Made by a program: the position numbers and the translations under genes
Notes under the pieces: model-generated
The model's input: the letters and a program-made list of their open reading frames with translations, nothing else
Database searches by the model: none
Told to the model about the DNA's origin: nothing
Part shown: positions 41,759 through 54,278 of the stretch, in pieces
How positions within the stretch are numbered: position 1 is the stretch's first letter
How the letters are laid out: every line of letters starts with the position of its first letter
Assembly: GCA_007644065.1 (NCBI GenBank)
Contig: VJWN01000010.1
Span: forward strand, 496,001 to 560,000
Reading direction: 5' to 3'
Length of the DNA: 64,000 bases
From: Margaritispora aquatica
Lineage: Eukaryota > Ascomycota > Leotiomycetes > Helotiales > Discinellaceae

Positions 41759-44089
41759 CAGCCTTAACAGATCCAGGTTGTTGATCCAAATATCTGTCAG
41801 CGAAGGAAGAAGCACAGGAGAGGCTTGTGATGGCGGCTCAAGAGCTACCATCCTTCGAGAAGGCATATCTCATCTCGCTCGCCTACCCAGGAATTGGGAC
41901 AAAGTCCAATTGCTGGTTTAGGCTCACTTCTAGCATTTGATTCCATTGGTCGTCCCCTTTCCCAACAGGTGAAGGCTCAAACGAATGTTCCTGTCCGTGA
42001 TCTTGATGTAGCGTCCAAAGTTGCAGTAGACATCGTATTGATACTAAATCTGCATGGTATCGGGAAGAAGTGAGAGGGGAGAGCGTGAGCAATAAGAAGC
42101 AGTGCCGTGGGACTTCCGATTGACAGACTTGAATAAAGTATGCCGGTCGGTACCAAGCTGTTTAGCTTGCTTCACAATATTTTGGGCCAAATACAATAAC
42201 CGGGGCAATCCAGAAAAATAAATGCACAGGACACAGTGATGTCGTGCGTGACGCAGAAAGAGGAATCTTCGGTTGACTTGAGTAGAAACGGAAGTCCATG
42301 TAACCCGCGAGATGCTATGGACAGGCTCGCTCGATTATTTTCGATGTCTAAAGCTCGCTCGCATCCCCATAATGAATGCATAGAGAATAGGATATCAAGA
42401 AATTTGTCTTTTTAAAAAGAATCCATGAATCTCGGCGTTATCGGATTTAACAATAATGCCATGAAAAGAGAGCGAGCTTTCGAACATGGACATTTTCCGC
42501 CATTCCTACCCATCTCGTTCTCGTTGTGACTCATCCCGATGTTTTAACATGCTACGTAATGCCAGTCTCCTAACTCTATTCAGAATCATTTGTCCCGTCT
42601 AGGTCTTCTGTGAAAGTAAGCTCAAGCTGGATTTGTCCGTTGACGCGTTGATACCTGGTGCCTTAAATATTACCTCAGTAACACTCGATATCGTGGCTGC
42701 TTTCAACCTATATCAGAGTGGCAAAATTCCTCATCGACGAACAGACGACGACTCCAAGGTCATCGTGCACTGTGATGTTTACGTGATGAATCTCAGCCTT
42801 GATTACACACAACCCCTCCATCATCTCAAAACAAGGTTCAGCCAATCAGCACCACTGTAGCCTCATCGAGGACCCGCATCATCTTCATCTCCCAAGAAGA
42901 ACATAGTATCAACCTCAATTGCCCAAGAACCTGCTCGACGTCCTTATGCAGGAGTGAATTTGCCTCCTTCACTCATTAGGAATCCAAAACAACGGTGACT
43001 CCGAGTTCCTTCATCGTCGGACATACCAGAGCGGGGCAGTCTTTCTTTCAACAGGCTTGGAAAGTGAGGTAACTGAACCAATTTGTAAGAAAAGCTTTCC
43101 AAGGCTAGACAGAATTTATTAGCAGAGAAGTAACTAATTGTACTGTAGGTTTGCGCGCGTAACGCTGAACACGGACATTGTGCCCTTTCTCCGAAACGCG
43201 ACATTGAAGTCCGAATAGCCTCATCCGATTTAACTCCAGTCGGCCTTTCGCAACTTCCTGTACTCCGACCAGCAAGGCGTGGCGCAGACATCTCGAAGAA
43301 TCATCAGTCACTTGATTGACACGGCGCAGGTCCAAGAACTCAATTGGGTCATTCCTCACTTTGGTAACCTCTGCCGTTGCGCATAGGCACCAATATCCAT
43401 TTGGAAGTCGGAGACATTGGACGCCAGTGGCGATTCAGCACGGTGTTGATAAGTTACAACAAGAAGTCTTGGTGGCCGTAGACGCGACATTGTGTAAGCA
43501 GAAGGTCGAAGGAACCTCTTCCTTGGAAATCGAGGCGCATTGGAGACACCATCAGATTAGTCTAGAAGTATATCGAACTGAGAATTGGCCCGACCCGAGC
43601 AGCAGAGAGATTAAGATTGAGTAGTGATTCATTGGCAGTCAATCAAGGACGCAAGGTAGAGGGAGCTTGGGAGGAGACAACAGGCAACCTATATACGCCA
43701 TCCATAGGTGTCATATCATTGCTTAGTGGACATAAGGCTGCTTGCCATCTGCATCTTGGACACTATCTCCACCACTCAGCCCTAGCCGTCAGAGGGCAAA
43801 CACGTTCAAACAGGATACTACAGGGGTGCTTGGAACTAGCCAGGTGCGGGAGGTTCCTCTGGGTGCACAGTGAATCGTTTAGGGCATTTGGCGAAGATAC
43901 ATGTCATTGGCTGTATCATTTCTACTACAAAAGCTGTCAGCTTTGAATTGTGTGCAGAGTTCGGATAAAGGACAGTTTGGGCCATAGGGGTCCCACTCTC
44001 GCTCGTTGTTCAAAGTCTTACCGTTCTCCTCGAGTCAAATTATTCCCTCTTACGACAGCCGAACACATTTCTAGCCATAATTTGAAATC
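41759..44089. other. Intergenic, 2.3 kb, possibly with decayed coding sequence
   Basis: No gene recognised. Open stretches at 42633-42860 and 43316-43624 (plus) and 42944-43359 (minus) overlap each other in different frames. Some strings are protein-like but none matches a family I know, so a decayed gene is possible but unsupported. Confidence 0.4.
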
Positions 44090-47000
44090 ATGACACCAAC
44101 ACCACCCTCTACTACCTCGTCAAGTGCGGGAGGACACTCTCCAGACGCCCAATATCGGGTTGTTCGGAAGAGAAACAGAGTCCCCTTATCATGTGGGCCT
44201 TGTAGGCATAGGAAGTAAGTTGCTCCTTTCTCACCGACTCTCTACTATTTTTTGTACTCACCTTTCTCAAAGACTCTACTTGAAAGTCCGAAATGATTGA
44301 CAGCAAGCAGGTTGAAATGCAACCGGTCGCACCCATGCGAGAACTGCATCAGGAGAGGTGACGCCTCCTCTTGCAACTACGCTGCACCGGGCACCCGAAA
44401 AAAGAATCAAAGTCAAGGAGCCACAACCCCGGATGACATGCAAAACAGAATTGACAGGTTGGAAGGTCTGGTTCTTAGTTTAATGACGAATGGAGCCCAG
44501 TCAGCAGGACCTGCTGCAGCTGTGGCAGCCATCTCTCAATCTCAAAGTGACAGTACCCCTTCAACATCCTATCCGTTGGAACTAGAGCGAGAAGACGATG
44601 ACATGATCAAGGAAGAAGATGAGGACAATGACAGCGAAGTTGATGGCGTTACTAACTCGTTAGGTGTCCTGAAGGTCGATGCTGATAAAGGAAAGTCGTT
44701 GTATTTTGGAGATTCACATTGGCATATGGTTTTAGCGGATGTAAGTAATTTTCAATTATACTCTCATTCTTTTCTTAGTCCTTTTTTGTACCTAATTTCA
44801 GAACTACTATTACTTGAGGCGAAGTCCTCGCATCAAAGAATAATACTTTGTAAACAAACAAAGCTCAAGTTGCCAAATACACAATTGTTTCTGTTCAATG
44901 TGCATGCATTTGTTTAGCTTTCAAGGACTGTTGAATTGCAATTACAATATATAACCCTTTTTCACAGTGGACACGACCAAGAGATGACCAAATGCTGACT
45001 ACTATTAGATTGCGGAAGTAAAGAACTATTTTTCGAATCACAAAAAGGAACTGGAAAACAACTACGAGAAAATCAAACAATCAAAACCTAGCACTGCAAG
45101 AGATGGACCTGCATTCTTATTCAACTCGCATACAACAGCGACAGATGTCGAGCTTCGCGCAGAATTACCATCCAAGTCAGCAGTCGACAAGTTGGTCACA
45201 AGATATATGAACTCGTCCGATCCCGCTGTTCACATCATACATTCTCCAACATTTCACAAACTACTCCAGGCGCATTGGCAAGATCCGTCCAAAACTTCTA
45301 TTGTCTGGCTTGGGCTCCTCTATGCGATACTTTGCTTGGCAATGCAATCATACCACAAGATTGGGGATGAGCCTTTAGAGTGGAAAGGCAAGTTGTCGTA
45401 CTTCTCATTCTGGTTTTGCTTCTAACTATGTTTTAGGCCAGACCCTGGATTTGGCGGCCGAGTACAGGTTGCGTACTGTTCAGTGTCTCGTCAACTCTGA
45501 CTACACAAAGTCAGACATGTACACTATTGAAACTCTGATACTTTACATACAGGGGGAGTACAATAGTCGTTGGGAGTAAGTCTTTTTTCTTCCCATTCCC
45601 CAATTCCAGCTATGGACGCTATCTTTACTTTGAGGGGACCTGTATTGACTTTTCATTCAGTGCCGAGGTGGGTTTGTGGGTCATAGTTGGCATGGTTGTG
45701 CGCCTCGCAATGCGTATGGGCTATCATCGAGATCCCAGCAAATATCCAGACCTCACTCCATATCAAGCAGAGATGCGCCGAAGAATTTGGAGCTATGTGA
45801 GATCAATGGACACTATGTTTTCCTTCCAACTAGCTTTGCCAAGTATGATCAGGACGACGGACTGCGATACACAATTACCTAGGAACATCTTCGAAGATGA
45901 GTTTGGGCCAGATTCAAAGGTCTTGCCACCGGCTCGGCCGTTCTCAGAGCCAACACCTGCCTCTCATATGATTATGAAAGCTCAGATATCATTTGAGTTT
46001 GGTGGTATCCTCGAAGAGCTGAACGCTGTTGCTGGCAAAGGCGTCAGCTACGATGACATCCTCAAGCGAGACAATCGATTACGCGAACTTAAGACAAACA
46101 TGGCACCACATTTGAGGATACGGCCGATCGAGGAATGTACTCACGATCCGGCTACTTTACTCATGCAGAGATTCATGCTTGATATATTTTTGCAAAAGGC
46201 GTTATGCGTTCTTCATCGCAAATATATCGCACGAGCACGGCAAAACCCTCGCTACTCCCACTCTCGCCGTGCATGCGTCGATGCAGGCATGGAAATCCTC
46301 CGTCACCAATCTCAACTTTATCGCGAGTCACAACCTGGTGGCCGATTACGCTCTATGAAATCATATATCTCGTCTCTGACAAAGAACGATTTCCTGTTGG
46401 CTGCCATGATTGTTTGTCTAGACCTTCATTACGATGCTGTAACCGAGGCACAAGGAACCTTCCCGTCGCATTACGACAAGTATTTCTGGACTCCTGATCA
46501 GAAAGCCAACATGATGGCATCGCTCGAACAGTCCCGCAACATATGGGAAGAGACCGCAGACCAGTCTATGGAATCTTTCAAAGCAGCACGAATTCTCAAT
46601 ATCATACTTGACAAGATCAAGGTTACGAAGAACAAGCCTGTCGAGGCGCCAGTCACGACTGCCGAAGCGTTTGCCCAGTTCGATGACGAGAATTTGCGGC
46701 CCGAACACTCGGCAGCAATGAGTTTAGGCATGTTGTCTGGTGGATTGACACCCAACACAGCTGCGATGTTCAACAGCATGGCCCCATCTCCTGGTGCCAA
46801 CTACGGCAGTCTGGACATCAACATGGGCCTTTCATCAGGCACTGGTCTAACTCCAGGCTTCCAAATGGATAATTCCAATCCATTCGCATCATCATTTTCT
46901 GCTTTCGGAAACCTGGGATCTGGCACTGGCATGGTGGATGTGCCAGCTTCCTTGGATTGGGTATGTATATTTTCCCGTCATGAAAGCACATCACTGACAC

Positions 47001-47177
47001 GGTTTTCAGGAGGCATGGGACCAGTATGTCCAGAATAATAACGCCGTCGATCCTAATTTCCAGTTCTACCCCACGATCATGGATGGCACACAGCCGAGCC
47101 CAGAAGGGACCGACCCGCCATCCGGGTATGGCAACAATATCTTCATGGGCGCAAATACGCCTGGTAGACAAGGATAA
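44090..47177 (+). CDS. Zn2Cys6 transcription factor with fungal-specific middle homology domain
   Basis: Nuclear regulator with a zinc cluster and a fungal transcription factor domain. Six exons: 44090-44214, 44311-44740, 45009-45387, 45437-45575, 45661-46960, 47010-47177, 846 residues. The cluster at residues 35-63 is C-x2-C-x6-C-x5-C-x2-C-x8-C (CGPCRHRKLKCNRSHPC). A leucine-containing coiled segment follows (MQNRIDRLEGLVLSLM), then an acidic stretch. The middle homology domain includes LWVIVGMVVRLAMRMGYHRD and AEMRRRIWSYVRSMDTMFSF. The C-terminus is Gly/Asn/Ser-rich and ends with a tail around AWDQYVQNN. The intron 45388-45436 has a GC donor (AAAG then GCAAGT), needed to keep frame into GQTLDLAAEYRL. 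Target genes are unknown; nearby amylase and oxidase are possible only by position. Confidence 0.93.
45388..45436 (+). other. GC-AG intron in the Zn2Cys6 regulator
   Basis: The donor GCAAGT after AAAG is the textbook GC-intron consensus. The acceptor is TTTTAG. Using any nearby GT shifts the frame out of the fungal transcription factor domain. The intron is 49 bp long. Confidence 0.85.
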
Positions 47178-48742
47178 GATCACATAGCATCATAATGTGT
47201 TGTTGATCAAGAGACGTGTACATGGCTTATGATACTTGGGAGAAAGGATGGCAAAAATTCTTCAGCGGGAATCCTGGGAATGGATTGGATTTAGGGCGAA
47301 TGATGATACCATAGGGGCGATTTTAGACGAATTGCATACTTCAAGAGGAAATCTCCACACATTCAAACACTTCAAGTCCGTCCGTTTTTTGATTCGTGGT
47401 GAAATTCGATTAGAGATCTTGAGGAAAAGTTGACGAGAGGGATCTTTCTCGGCTTTGAAGCTCTTTTGAGTTATACCTAGTTTCAGCTGATATCCATTCA
47501 GCATGGACAATTATGTAGTCGGGCCTTCTCTCCTCCTTTTTGCGCTATTGGATTTCCCCTGCAAGTGCGGGGTACTATGCATCATTTCGAAGTACACATC
47601 GAATTGCCTGTCATTATTTTTCCCTACGATCTGGTTTGCGTCTTTACCAATCATAAAACGGGTGTCGTTCTCTTTGGGCGCCTCACGGGTATCCCTGGTA
47701 CGCACAGAATCCGTCGTTTCGGTTCCCACGTTGTCTTAAAAATAAGATGTCAGGATCGTACCCAATTCTCCGATCCTCCGCCTCAAGTTATAGTATGTAG
47801 TGGGGCAAGGCCCCTCTCCTTGCTCCGTATGTGGAGGTAAGCTTTTTGAACAAGATGGGAAGGTTTGTTATAACTCTAATTTAGGAGGGTTTTCGACGAC
47901 AACGTCACTTTCTGGGCAAACGCTTTGTGAAGGACACAGAGAACGGAGTTCACTTCCCTTCTGGATACTTGAATTGAAAGCTCAAAATTCCATGGGTGGT
48001 ATGCGCTTTCGAGTTAAACATCACATGGCTCTACGAAATGCAACTTGTAAGTACCGTATGGAAAGATGATATCATGGCTGACTTCTCCCTAACGGACCGA
48101 TGCGTCTCTCATGCATACAGTAACCCAATTTGAACCTGCCGTCTTACAGAACCTGGGGAAAACTCTGTTCACGGCATTACTCGTCTGCTTTGAGAACTGC
48201 CTATTGCAAGCTTGTTAAGCGCGCCAGAGAAAAAACATGTCATCCTCAGGTCTCGTTCTCTACATTTTGGCGAGAAGGAGGTACGGAGATACCCCGATGC
48301 CTACACCAGACTACAATCCGCCTTGAAATCCTGCCCCACCACAAGCTTGGCCAGAAGTTCCAGAACTCAGGATTCGCTGCGTGGCGATCACTCGGCTATT
48401 TACACCCAATCATATGCTCGCTTAATTCGGATCATATGATGAAGCAGTGACAGCTTGAGGCGAAGTGTTTCAATTTGGCCGCTAATCCTTGATCTCTTGA
48501 TGAGTGCCGTCCGCATTCAGAAACATAGGATGAACTATTAGGATTCCCAAAGGTCCTTCACGGCGTCATTTTCGATTTTTATGGGGACTGAATTTGGCCG
48601 TATGCGTGGGGTCAGTGCTGGAAGACCACAGTTGAAAGAAGTATATTAGAAGGAGGAGAGTATTCTGTTCTAAGGGCATCGCAGACTTCAATCGCCTTCA
48701 CATCCTTATCCCATCTGCAAGTTTTCAGATTGTATCTTCAAT
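47178..48742. other. Intergenic, 1.6 kb
   Basis: Downstream of the regulator and promoter of the amylase. Frames at 47236-48450 overlap in several registers and show no recognisable domain. Confidence 0.45.
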
Positions 48743-51038
48743 ATGAAGCTCTTTTCGGAGGCTCTCTTGGCTATCACTGCCGCGACCCAAACAGCAAATG
48801 CTCTCTCGGCTGCTGGATGGCGCTCTCAGTCTATCTATCAAGTCATCACGGATCGCTTTGCTCGCACTGATGGATCGACAACTGCAGCTTGCGATCCATT
48901 GTACGGCCAATACTGTGGAGGGACATGGACTGGTATCATCAATCATCTGGATTATATCCAAAACATGGGCTTCACTGCTGTAAGATATGACACGCCTCCC
49001 AATGTAGTACACTGGCTAACGGAATCACAGATCTGGATCTCGCCTGTTGTGAAGAACATGGCTGGGAGCAGCGCTGATGGAGCTGCTTACCATGGATATT
49101 GGGCTCAAGATATCTATTCTTTGAATAGCAATTTCGGAACGGCTACAGAACTGAAGGCTCTGTCGACTGCTCTCCATAACCGAGGAATGTACTTGATGGT
49201 TGATGTTGTTACCAATCATATGGGCTATCTAGGGTACGTATATATCTCACTCACTGAAAGCTCGAACAATCTCAAAAGAGATGAGAGTGGATCAGATGAA
49301 GTCTAACTAGGTTACAGATGTGCGACATGTGTTGACTACAGTATTTTCAAACCATTCAACTCGGTATTTCCACTTTCTCCTGACTTTATCATTACTTACT
49401 AATTTAAAAGGCATCATACTATCATCCAGCATGCTGGCCCATCGACTACAATAATGCCACAAGTGTCACCAACTGCTGGGAAGGAGACGATATCGTGTCT
49501 TTGCCAGATCTCCGAACCGAGAATGCTAATGTTGCAGCTGTCTGGAACTCATGGATTACTGCGCTTGTCGCCAACTACAGCATCGATGGTCTCAGGGTTG
49601 ATAGCGCACAACAAACTGGCAAAGCCTTTTTCCCTGCCTTCCAAACCGCTGGTTAGTCAATTTTAGCTGACACGTTCACTGTTCTAATATCCAGCAGCTG
49701 GTGTGTACACGATCGGAGAGGTCTATAACGGGGACTCCACATATGTTTGCCCATACCAAACGGTGATGAATGGTGTGCTCAACTACCCAGTGTAAGTGAA
49801 CAACAACAATTTGCAACACCAACTAATTTCCTGGCAGTTACTTTGCTATCCTTGCAGCTTTCAAGTCTACGACTGGCAGTATCAGTGGTCTCGTAAACAG
49901 CGTGAACACAATGACTACAGGCTGTTCAGATACCACTTTGCTGGGTACCACGTCCCCTTTTCATGAGTTTTGCTTCCAACTAACAGCTTTATGTAGGTTC
50001 ATTCCTCGAAAATCACGATGTGGCTCGCTTCCCATCTTTTACTTCAGATGTGTCGTTGACCAAGAATGCTATTGCGTTCACGATTCTAGCAGACGGAGTT
50101 CCCATCAGTAAGTCAACCTATGCGTTGTCAACTTGAAGCCTCGCTTACGCATGGAAGTCTACCAAGGACAAGAGCAGCACTACAGTGGCAACGCCGTCCC
50201 CATCAACAGAGAAGCGGTCTGGCTCTCAGGTTATTCCACAAGCGCAACTTATTACACATGGATTGCAACCTTGAACCAAATCCGAAACCAAGCAATCTAT
50301 GCTGATAGTCATTACGTGACATACAAGAATTACCCAGTCTACTCTGATGCTTCGACTATAGTCATGAGGAAGGGACTTTCTGGTGCCCAGATTATCAGTG
50401 TCTTCACGAACGCTGGGGCAAGCAGCGCTGCATACACACTTACACTGACAGCTGCTGAGACAGGCTTCACAGCTAGTCAGGCGCTGATCGAGATCACAGC
50501 TTGCACAGCATATACAACTGACACAAGTGGAAACCTTGCAGTCGCTATGGCAAGCGGTTTACCAAGGGTCTTTTACCCTAAAGCACGCCTCATTGGAAGT
50601 GGCATTTGCAGTGCCCTCACAGGTCAGTGTATAGTTCTTCCTCTTATCCTCCATCTAACAAGCCAAATAGCCTCAACAACCACCACCGCTACAGTCGCAA
50701 CGCCTACAGCCTGCGCCACCTCTACCTCTGTAGCCGTCACTTTCGACGAGATCGTCACCACTGTAACAGGCCAAACGATCAAGATGGTCGGCAACACCAC
50801 TGCGCTTGGAAGTTGGACAGCTGCCAACGGTGTTGCGCTCTCAGCCTCTGGGTATACGGCTGCCAACCCTATGTGGGCCGTGACTATGAACCTTGCACCA
50901 GGAACTAGAATTGAGTACAAGTTCGTGAGTGTAGCCAGCACCGGCACTATCACATGGGAAGCAGACCCAAACCATGTCTATGTAGTTCCTGCGAGCTGTG
51001 CAACAGTTGCGGTTGTTAGCAGCAAATGGCAGTCTTAG
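48743..51038 (+). CDS. Secreted alpha-amylase, GH13 with C-terminal CBM20
   Basis: Endo-acting starch hydrolase. Nine exons: 48743-48979, 49031-49233, 49318-49363, 49411-49651, 49695-49791, 49838-49944, 49997-50107, 50158-50622, 50671-51038, 624 residues. Signal peptide [22 protein letters not shown]13 conserved regions: DVVTNHMG (region I), GLRVDSAQ with nucleophile Asp226, GEVYNG with acid/base Glu251, and ENHDVARF with transition-state stabiliser Asp318. Typical first-barrel strings ITDRFAR and [20 protein letters not shown] match fungal acid amylases. After a short Thr-rich linker, residues about 515-624 form a starch-binding CBM20 ([22 protein letters not shown]). Exon 3 is only 46 bases. 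The many introns are normal for fungal amylases. Carbon regulation is likely but no site was identified. Confidence 0.94.
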
Positions 51039-52318
51039 TGTCTGGGGTGGGTGTGGCTGTAAAGTTGTCAGATGAAGGTCAACAGTTGAAGAGGGGGGGT
51101 ATTTCAGGACATGATCAGGCCATTCGATGAACATATAGGGCACTTGTTTTTTTTTCTGGATGTTCAGTAGGGTTGAAGACGGATGAAACAACAGCACTTG
51201 TGCTGTGAGGAGGAAGCAGTAAAAGTACAATGATTTCACAACGAATCCTGCCCATTATCTCTCAAAGTACTTGAAGACTCTTTCTCTCTCTATCAAACTC
51301 CTCAGACCTCGCTAAAGTAACAGCAAAGCGGTTGAGAGTCCCCATATCCCCGAGGCGATTCGCAATGTGTCAGAAGATGAAGTGTTACACGATTTGTCTG
51401 CTTTTTCAGACGCAAGGCTTCGGAGCTAAACGTCAATCACCGATGCCTGGAGTTTAGGAATAGGTCTCCCACGAATCGCAAAATCAATGTTAAATCAAGT
51501 GTGAGGCAATGAGAATGACAAAGATGTCAGCCTTGGCTTTTGTTATACAGGTGGTACAGAGCACCTTGTTGGTCATTGGTGCGAAGGAATTCAGCCCTAT
51601 GATCTCAGCCCCCACAAGCGAAGCTGGCTTAGTACGAGAAACCTCGGATTGGTGACATCCACTGGACTGTTTCAAACTTTAATCGAGGGGAAAGGCTTGT
51701 TTCCTTGCCATCTGCAGGAAGTGGTGGAGAGTCGTGTGATGTGGTCGAGGAGTGTTGTCGCTTAGGCATACATCTACCTTGGCAGACAAAAGGGGGTCAA
51801 CATATAATTGTCACTAATATGAAGATAGGTTAGGCAGGTTGCTCATACTAGATATTTGCTAAAATTGACTGCGATCTAATCAGAGATCATGTTTCTTCTT
51901 CTCCTCTAAATCCAATTGGCATGTCGACTGGCTACTTTATTTGAAAATTCTTGATTAAGCGAATAAGATCTCCCGATTCAAGAGTTGTTGTGGCTGACTT
52001 CTCACATGCATTTACTCACATAAAATAGCTGCCTAGCTTAGGCCTATCACGAGTGAGACTTTATTTTCAGCTGAATTGAAGGAGTACTCGGAATTAAATG
52101 ATGAGTGATGTGGCATGTTTCCAATATTGGTAATATAGAGGAGACTGCAAGATAACGCGCTACAGTATATATCCATCTTATTTCCCACCCGCTCCAATCG
52201 TGTCAGTAGTTCAAATCTAACCCACATCAAATTTCGAAACTAATAAAAGAAAGCGCACAAATTCATAGCTCTGTGAGAACAGAGCCTCGATCTTAATTCA
52301 GAATCTTTTCGTGTCACG
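51039..52318. other. Intergenic, 1.3 kb
   Basis: Amylase 3' flank and promoter of the cysteine-rich gene. No gene recognised. Confidence 0.45.
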
Positions 52319-53779
52319 ATGTCGCTCATCTCTGCTCTACCCCTATTCATCCTTTGTCTTCTCATCATGTTCCCTTGGTGTAACGCAAATTTTACTCTAT
52401 CAGAAACTTCTTTGTTATCTTCAAAGTGTCATGTCAATTTGGATGGGAGTGGTAAGAAGGATGTTGAACTTGTCGCAAGTGATGGTGTTGGATCTCTACT
52501 CAAGTTCCACTTGACTCAAACAAACACATCTCCAAGGATCTGGAACGACACGACTCAATCCATTCAAACTGTCCAAGCTGGCAGCTATCTACTTGGGAAT
52601 GAAACACTGTACTCATTCAAAGTCACATCAAGTCTTGGCGGACGATCCACCATCGTCATCCACTGGGGCTCAGCTATTGGAGGCGCTGGTATAGCAACTC
52701 TCAGCTTGCAAGACGGCATTGTGAGTGGTGATATTGACGGGCGAACATTTATTCCATTCAAGTTGGGCAGTGAGACAATCACCTTCAATGATGGACAGCC
52801 ACCATCACTTCTTCATCCCAGGTCAAACACTACCACCTTAGTTCAAGTGATCAATGAACATCTCCCAAAAGCCTATCCAAAATGCTCCCCTCCTCCAAGA
52901 GACAACAAAGTATCCATCTCACGACGCCAAAGTCTAGACTGGAGTCAGAACATCGGACACTCAACCCCCTTCGATGACGCTGCCTGCTTTGGCTGCAAAG
53001 CCGCCGCTGATGCCGTTGCTGCTGCTGGGTACGCTGGCTGTGGATTTGTATGCGGATCTATCATCTTCTCCTGGAAATGCGGAGATTGCATCTCGGCAGT
53101 CACTGACAAGCTGAATAGCGACCAAGACGCATGCAACGCCAAGCAAGATTGCTGCAAGAATCGTTGTGGAGGCTTCGGATCCGGGTGCTGCGGCCTTGGA
53201 GAGGTGTGCTTTCCTGGCTATTTCAACTTTTGCTGCGATGGTGGCCAGCAACCCTGTGGCGCGGACTTATGCTGCAACGGAGACCAGAGCTGCGTTGCGA
53301 GTTCTTGCTGCCCCAAACAGCAAGTTTGTGGTCCCGGAGGTTCTCTGTGCTGCAATCCGAATGAGAGATGTAACAGTGCCGGGACTGCTTGCTGCCCTTC
53401 TTGTGGTAGTGCTGGTGCTTGCTGTGCAGGCAGCGTATGTCTCGGTGGGCGTACATGTTGTGCACAACAAGATGTCTGCGGATCCGTGTGCTGTCCCGAG
53501 AACTCGGGGCTTTTTGGCACAGGTCATTGTCTTGCCCCCAATGTGTGCTGCTACAATACCCAAATCAATGCTGGTGGGATTTGCTGTGAGCCAGGCGAGA
53601 CAAATTGCGGCGGTCGCTGCTGCTCTGGACGTTGCGTGAATAATTCGTGTGTGCAGACGAGCCAGAATTGTCTTCAGCATGGGGGTAATGGCGAGGTATG
53701 CACAAACGAAGGGCAGTGGTGCGTTGGGTCGAGCTTTGCGGTTTGCCACAATGGCTGTTGTTTTCCCCAGCCGAAGTAG
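52319..53779 (+). CDS. Secreted protein with a 52-cysteine granulin-like C-terminal half
   Basis: Single-exon protein of 486 residues, no named function. Signal peptide MSLISALPLFILCLLIMFPW then CNAN. Residues about 25-200 form a Thr/Ser-rich, beta-type region with several N-glycosylation sequons. From about residue 222 the sequence becomes extraordinarily cysteine-rich: I count 52 cysteines in roughly 260 residues, many as CC pairs spaced 8-15 apart (CCNGDQSC, SSCCPKQQVC, LCCNPNERC, CCAQQDVC). This resembles granulin or chitin-binding type disulfide ladders but fits neither pattern exactly. It ends CHNGCCFPQPK without a GPI-type tail. A role in the cell wall, metal binding or host contact is possible; none is shown. 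The unbroken 487-codon frame and the signal peptide make the gene itself secure. Confidence 0.85.
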   Translation: MSLISALPLFILCLLIMFPWCNANFTLSETSLLSSKCHVNLDGSGKKDVELVASDGVGSLLKFHLTQTNTSPRIWNDTTQSIQTVQAGSYLLGNETLYSFKVTSSLGGRSTIVIHWGSAIGGAGIATLSLQDGIVSGDIDGRTFIPFKLGSETITFNDGQPPSLLHPRSNTTTLVQVINEHLPKAYPKCSPPPRDNKVSISRRQSLDWSQNIGHSTPFDDAACFGCKAAADAVAAAGYAGCGFVCGSIIFSWKCGDCISAVTDKLNSDQDACNAKQDCCKNRCGGFGSGCCGLGEVCFPGYFNFCCDGGQQPCGADLCCNGDQSCVASSCCPKQQVCGPGGSLCCNPNERCNSAGTACCPSCGSAGACCAGSVCLGGRTCCAQQDVCGSVCCPENSGLFGTGHCLAPNVCCYNTQINAGGICCEPGETNCGGRCCSGRCVNNSCVQTSQNCLQHGGNGEVCTNEGQWCVGSSFAVCHNGCCFPQPK

Positions 53780-54278
53780 AGTTCCATTCATTATTTTCTT
53801 ATTATATGCTATTTGTGGATCTTGAGCATGAAGCTATGTTTTCCTCCTCCAGGGAAACTTGCTCCATGGAGTTGGATATATTTCTTTAGCATCAATGAAT
53901 GCGAAACGGTGATTTGGTTACACGCATACCGGTAATTGATAATGATTTACATCACAAATATCTTTTCAATGGTTTCTCAATGGCTTAGATTCATTCATAT
54001 GGTCCTAGGGGATTATCCTCGCTTAAGTAGTATATCTCTAATCAAAATTCTTGTGGAAATTTGATATATCATTTCCATATAATGTTCACTTCTAAATGTT
54101 CTATGAATGCTCTCACTTATAACTTCTCAAGGCATCTCCTCATATGTACTCCAACATTTTTTAGTGTTGGTAAGCCACCTCGATTTAATTCGCTCTAAGA
54201 ATAGTCGTCATCTTGTATTTCGTTGCCTCTCCGCTTCAGTTGGAGATAAACTGGTCCATTCTAACCTCCATCATACCA
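53780..54278. other. Convergent intergenic region, 0.5 kb
   Basis: 3' flanks of the cysteine-rich gene and the PMP3 homologue. AT-rich; nothing recognised. Confidence 0.5.

Noticed and set aside
42633..43624. Possible decayed gene in the 2.3 kb gap after the multicopper oxidase
   Set aside because: Protein-like strings occur in several frames but no family could be named and no consistent exon chain could be built.
44741..45008. An extra small exon inside the long 268 bp intron of the Zn2Cys6 regulator
   Set aside because: Direct joining gives a continuous frame, and the internal acceptor at TTCACAG leads into a stop.
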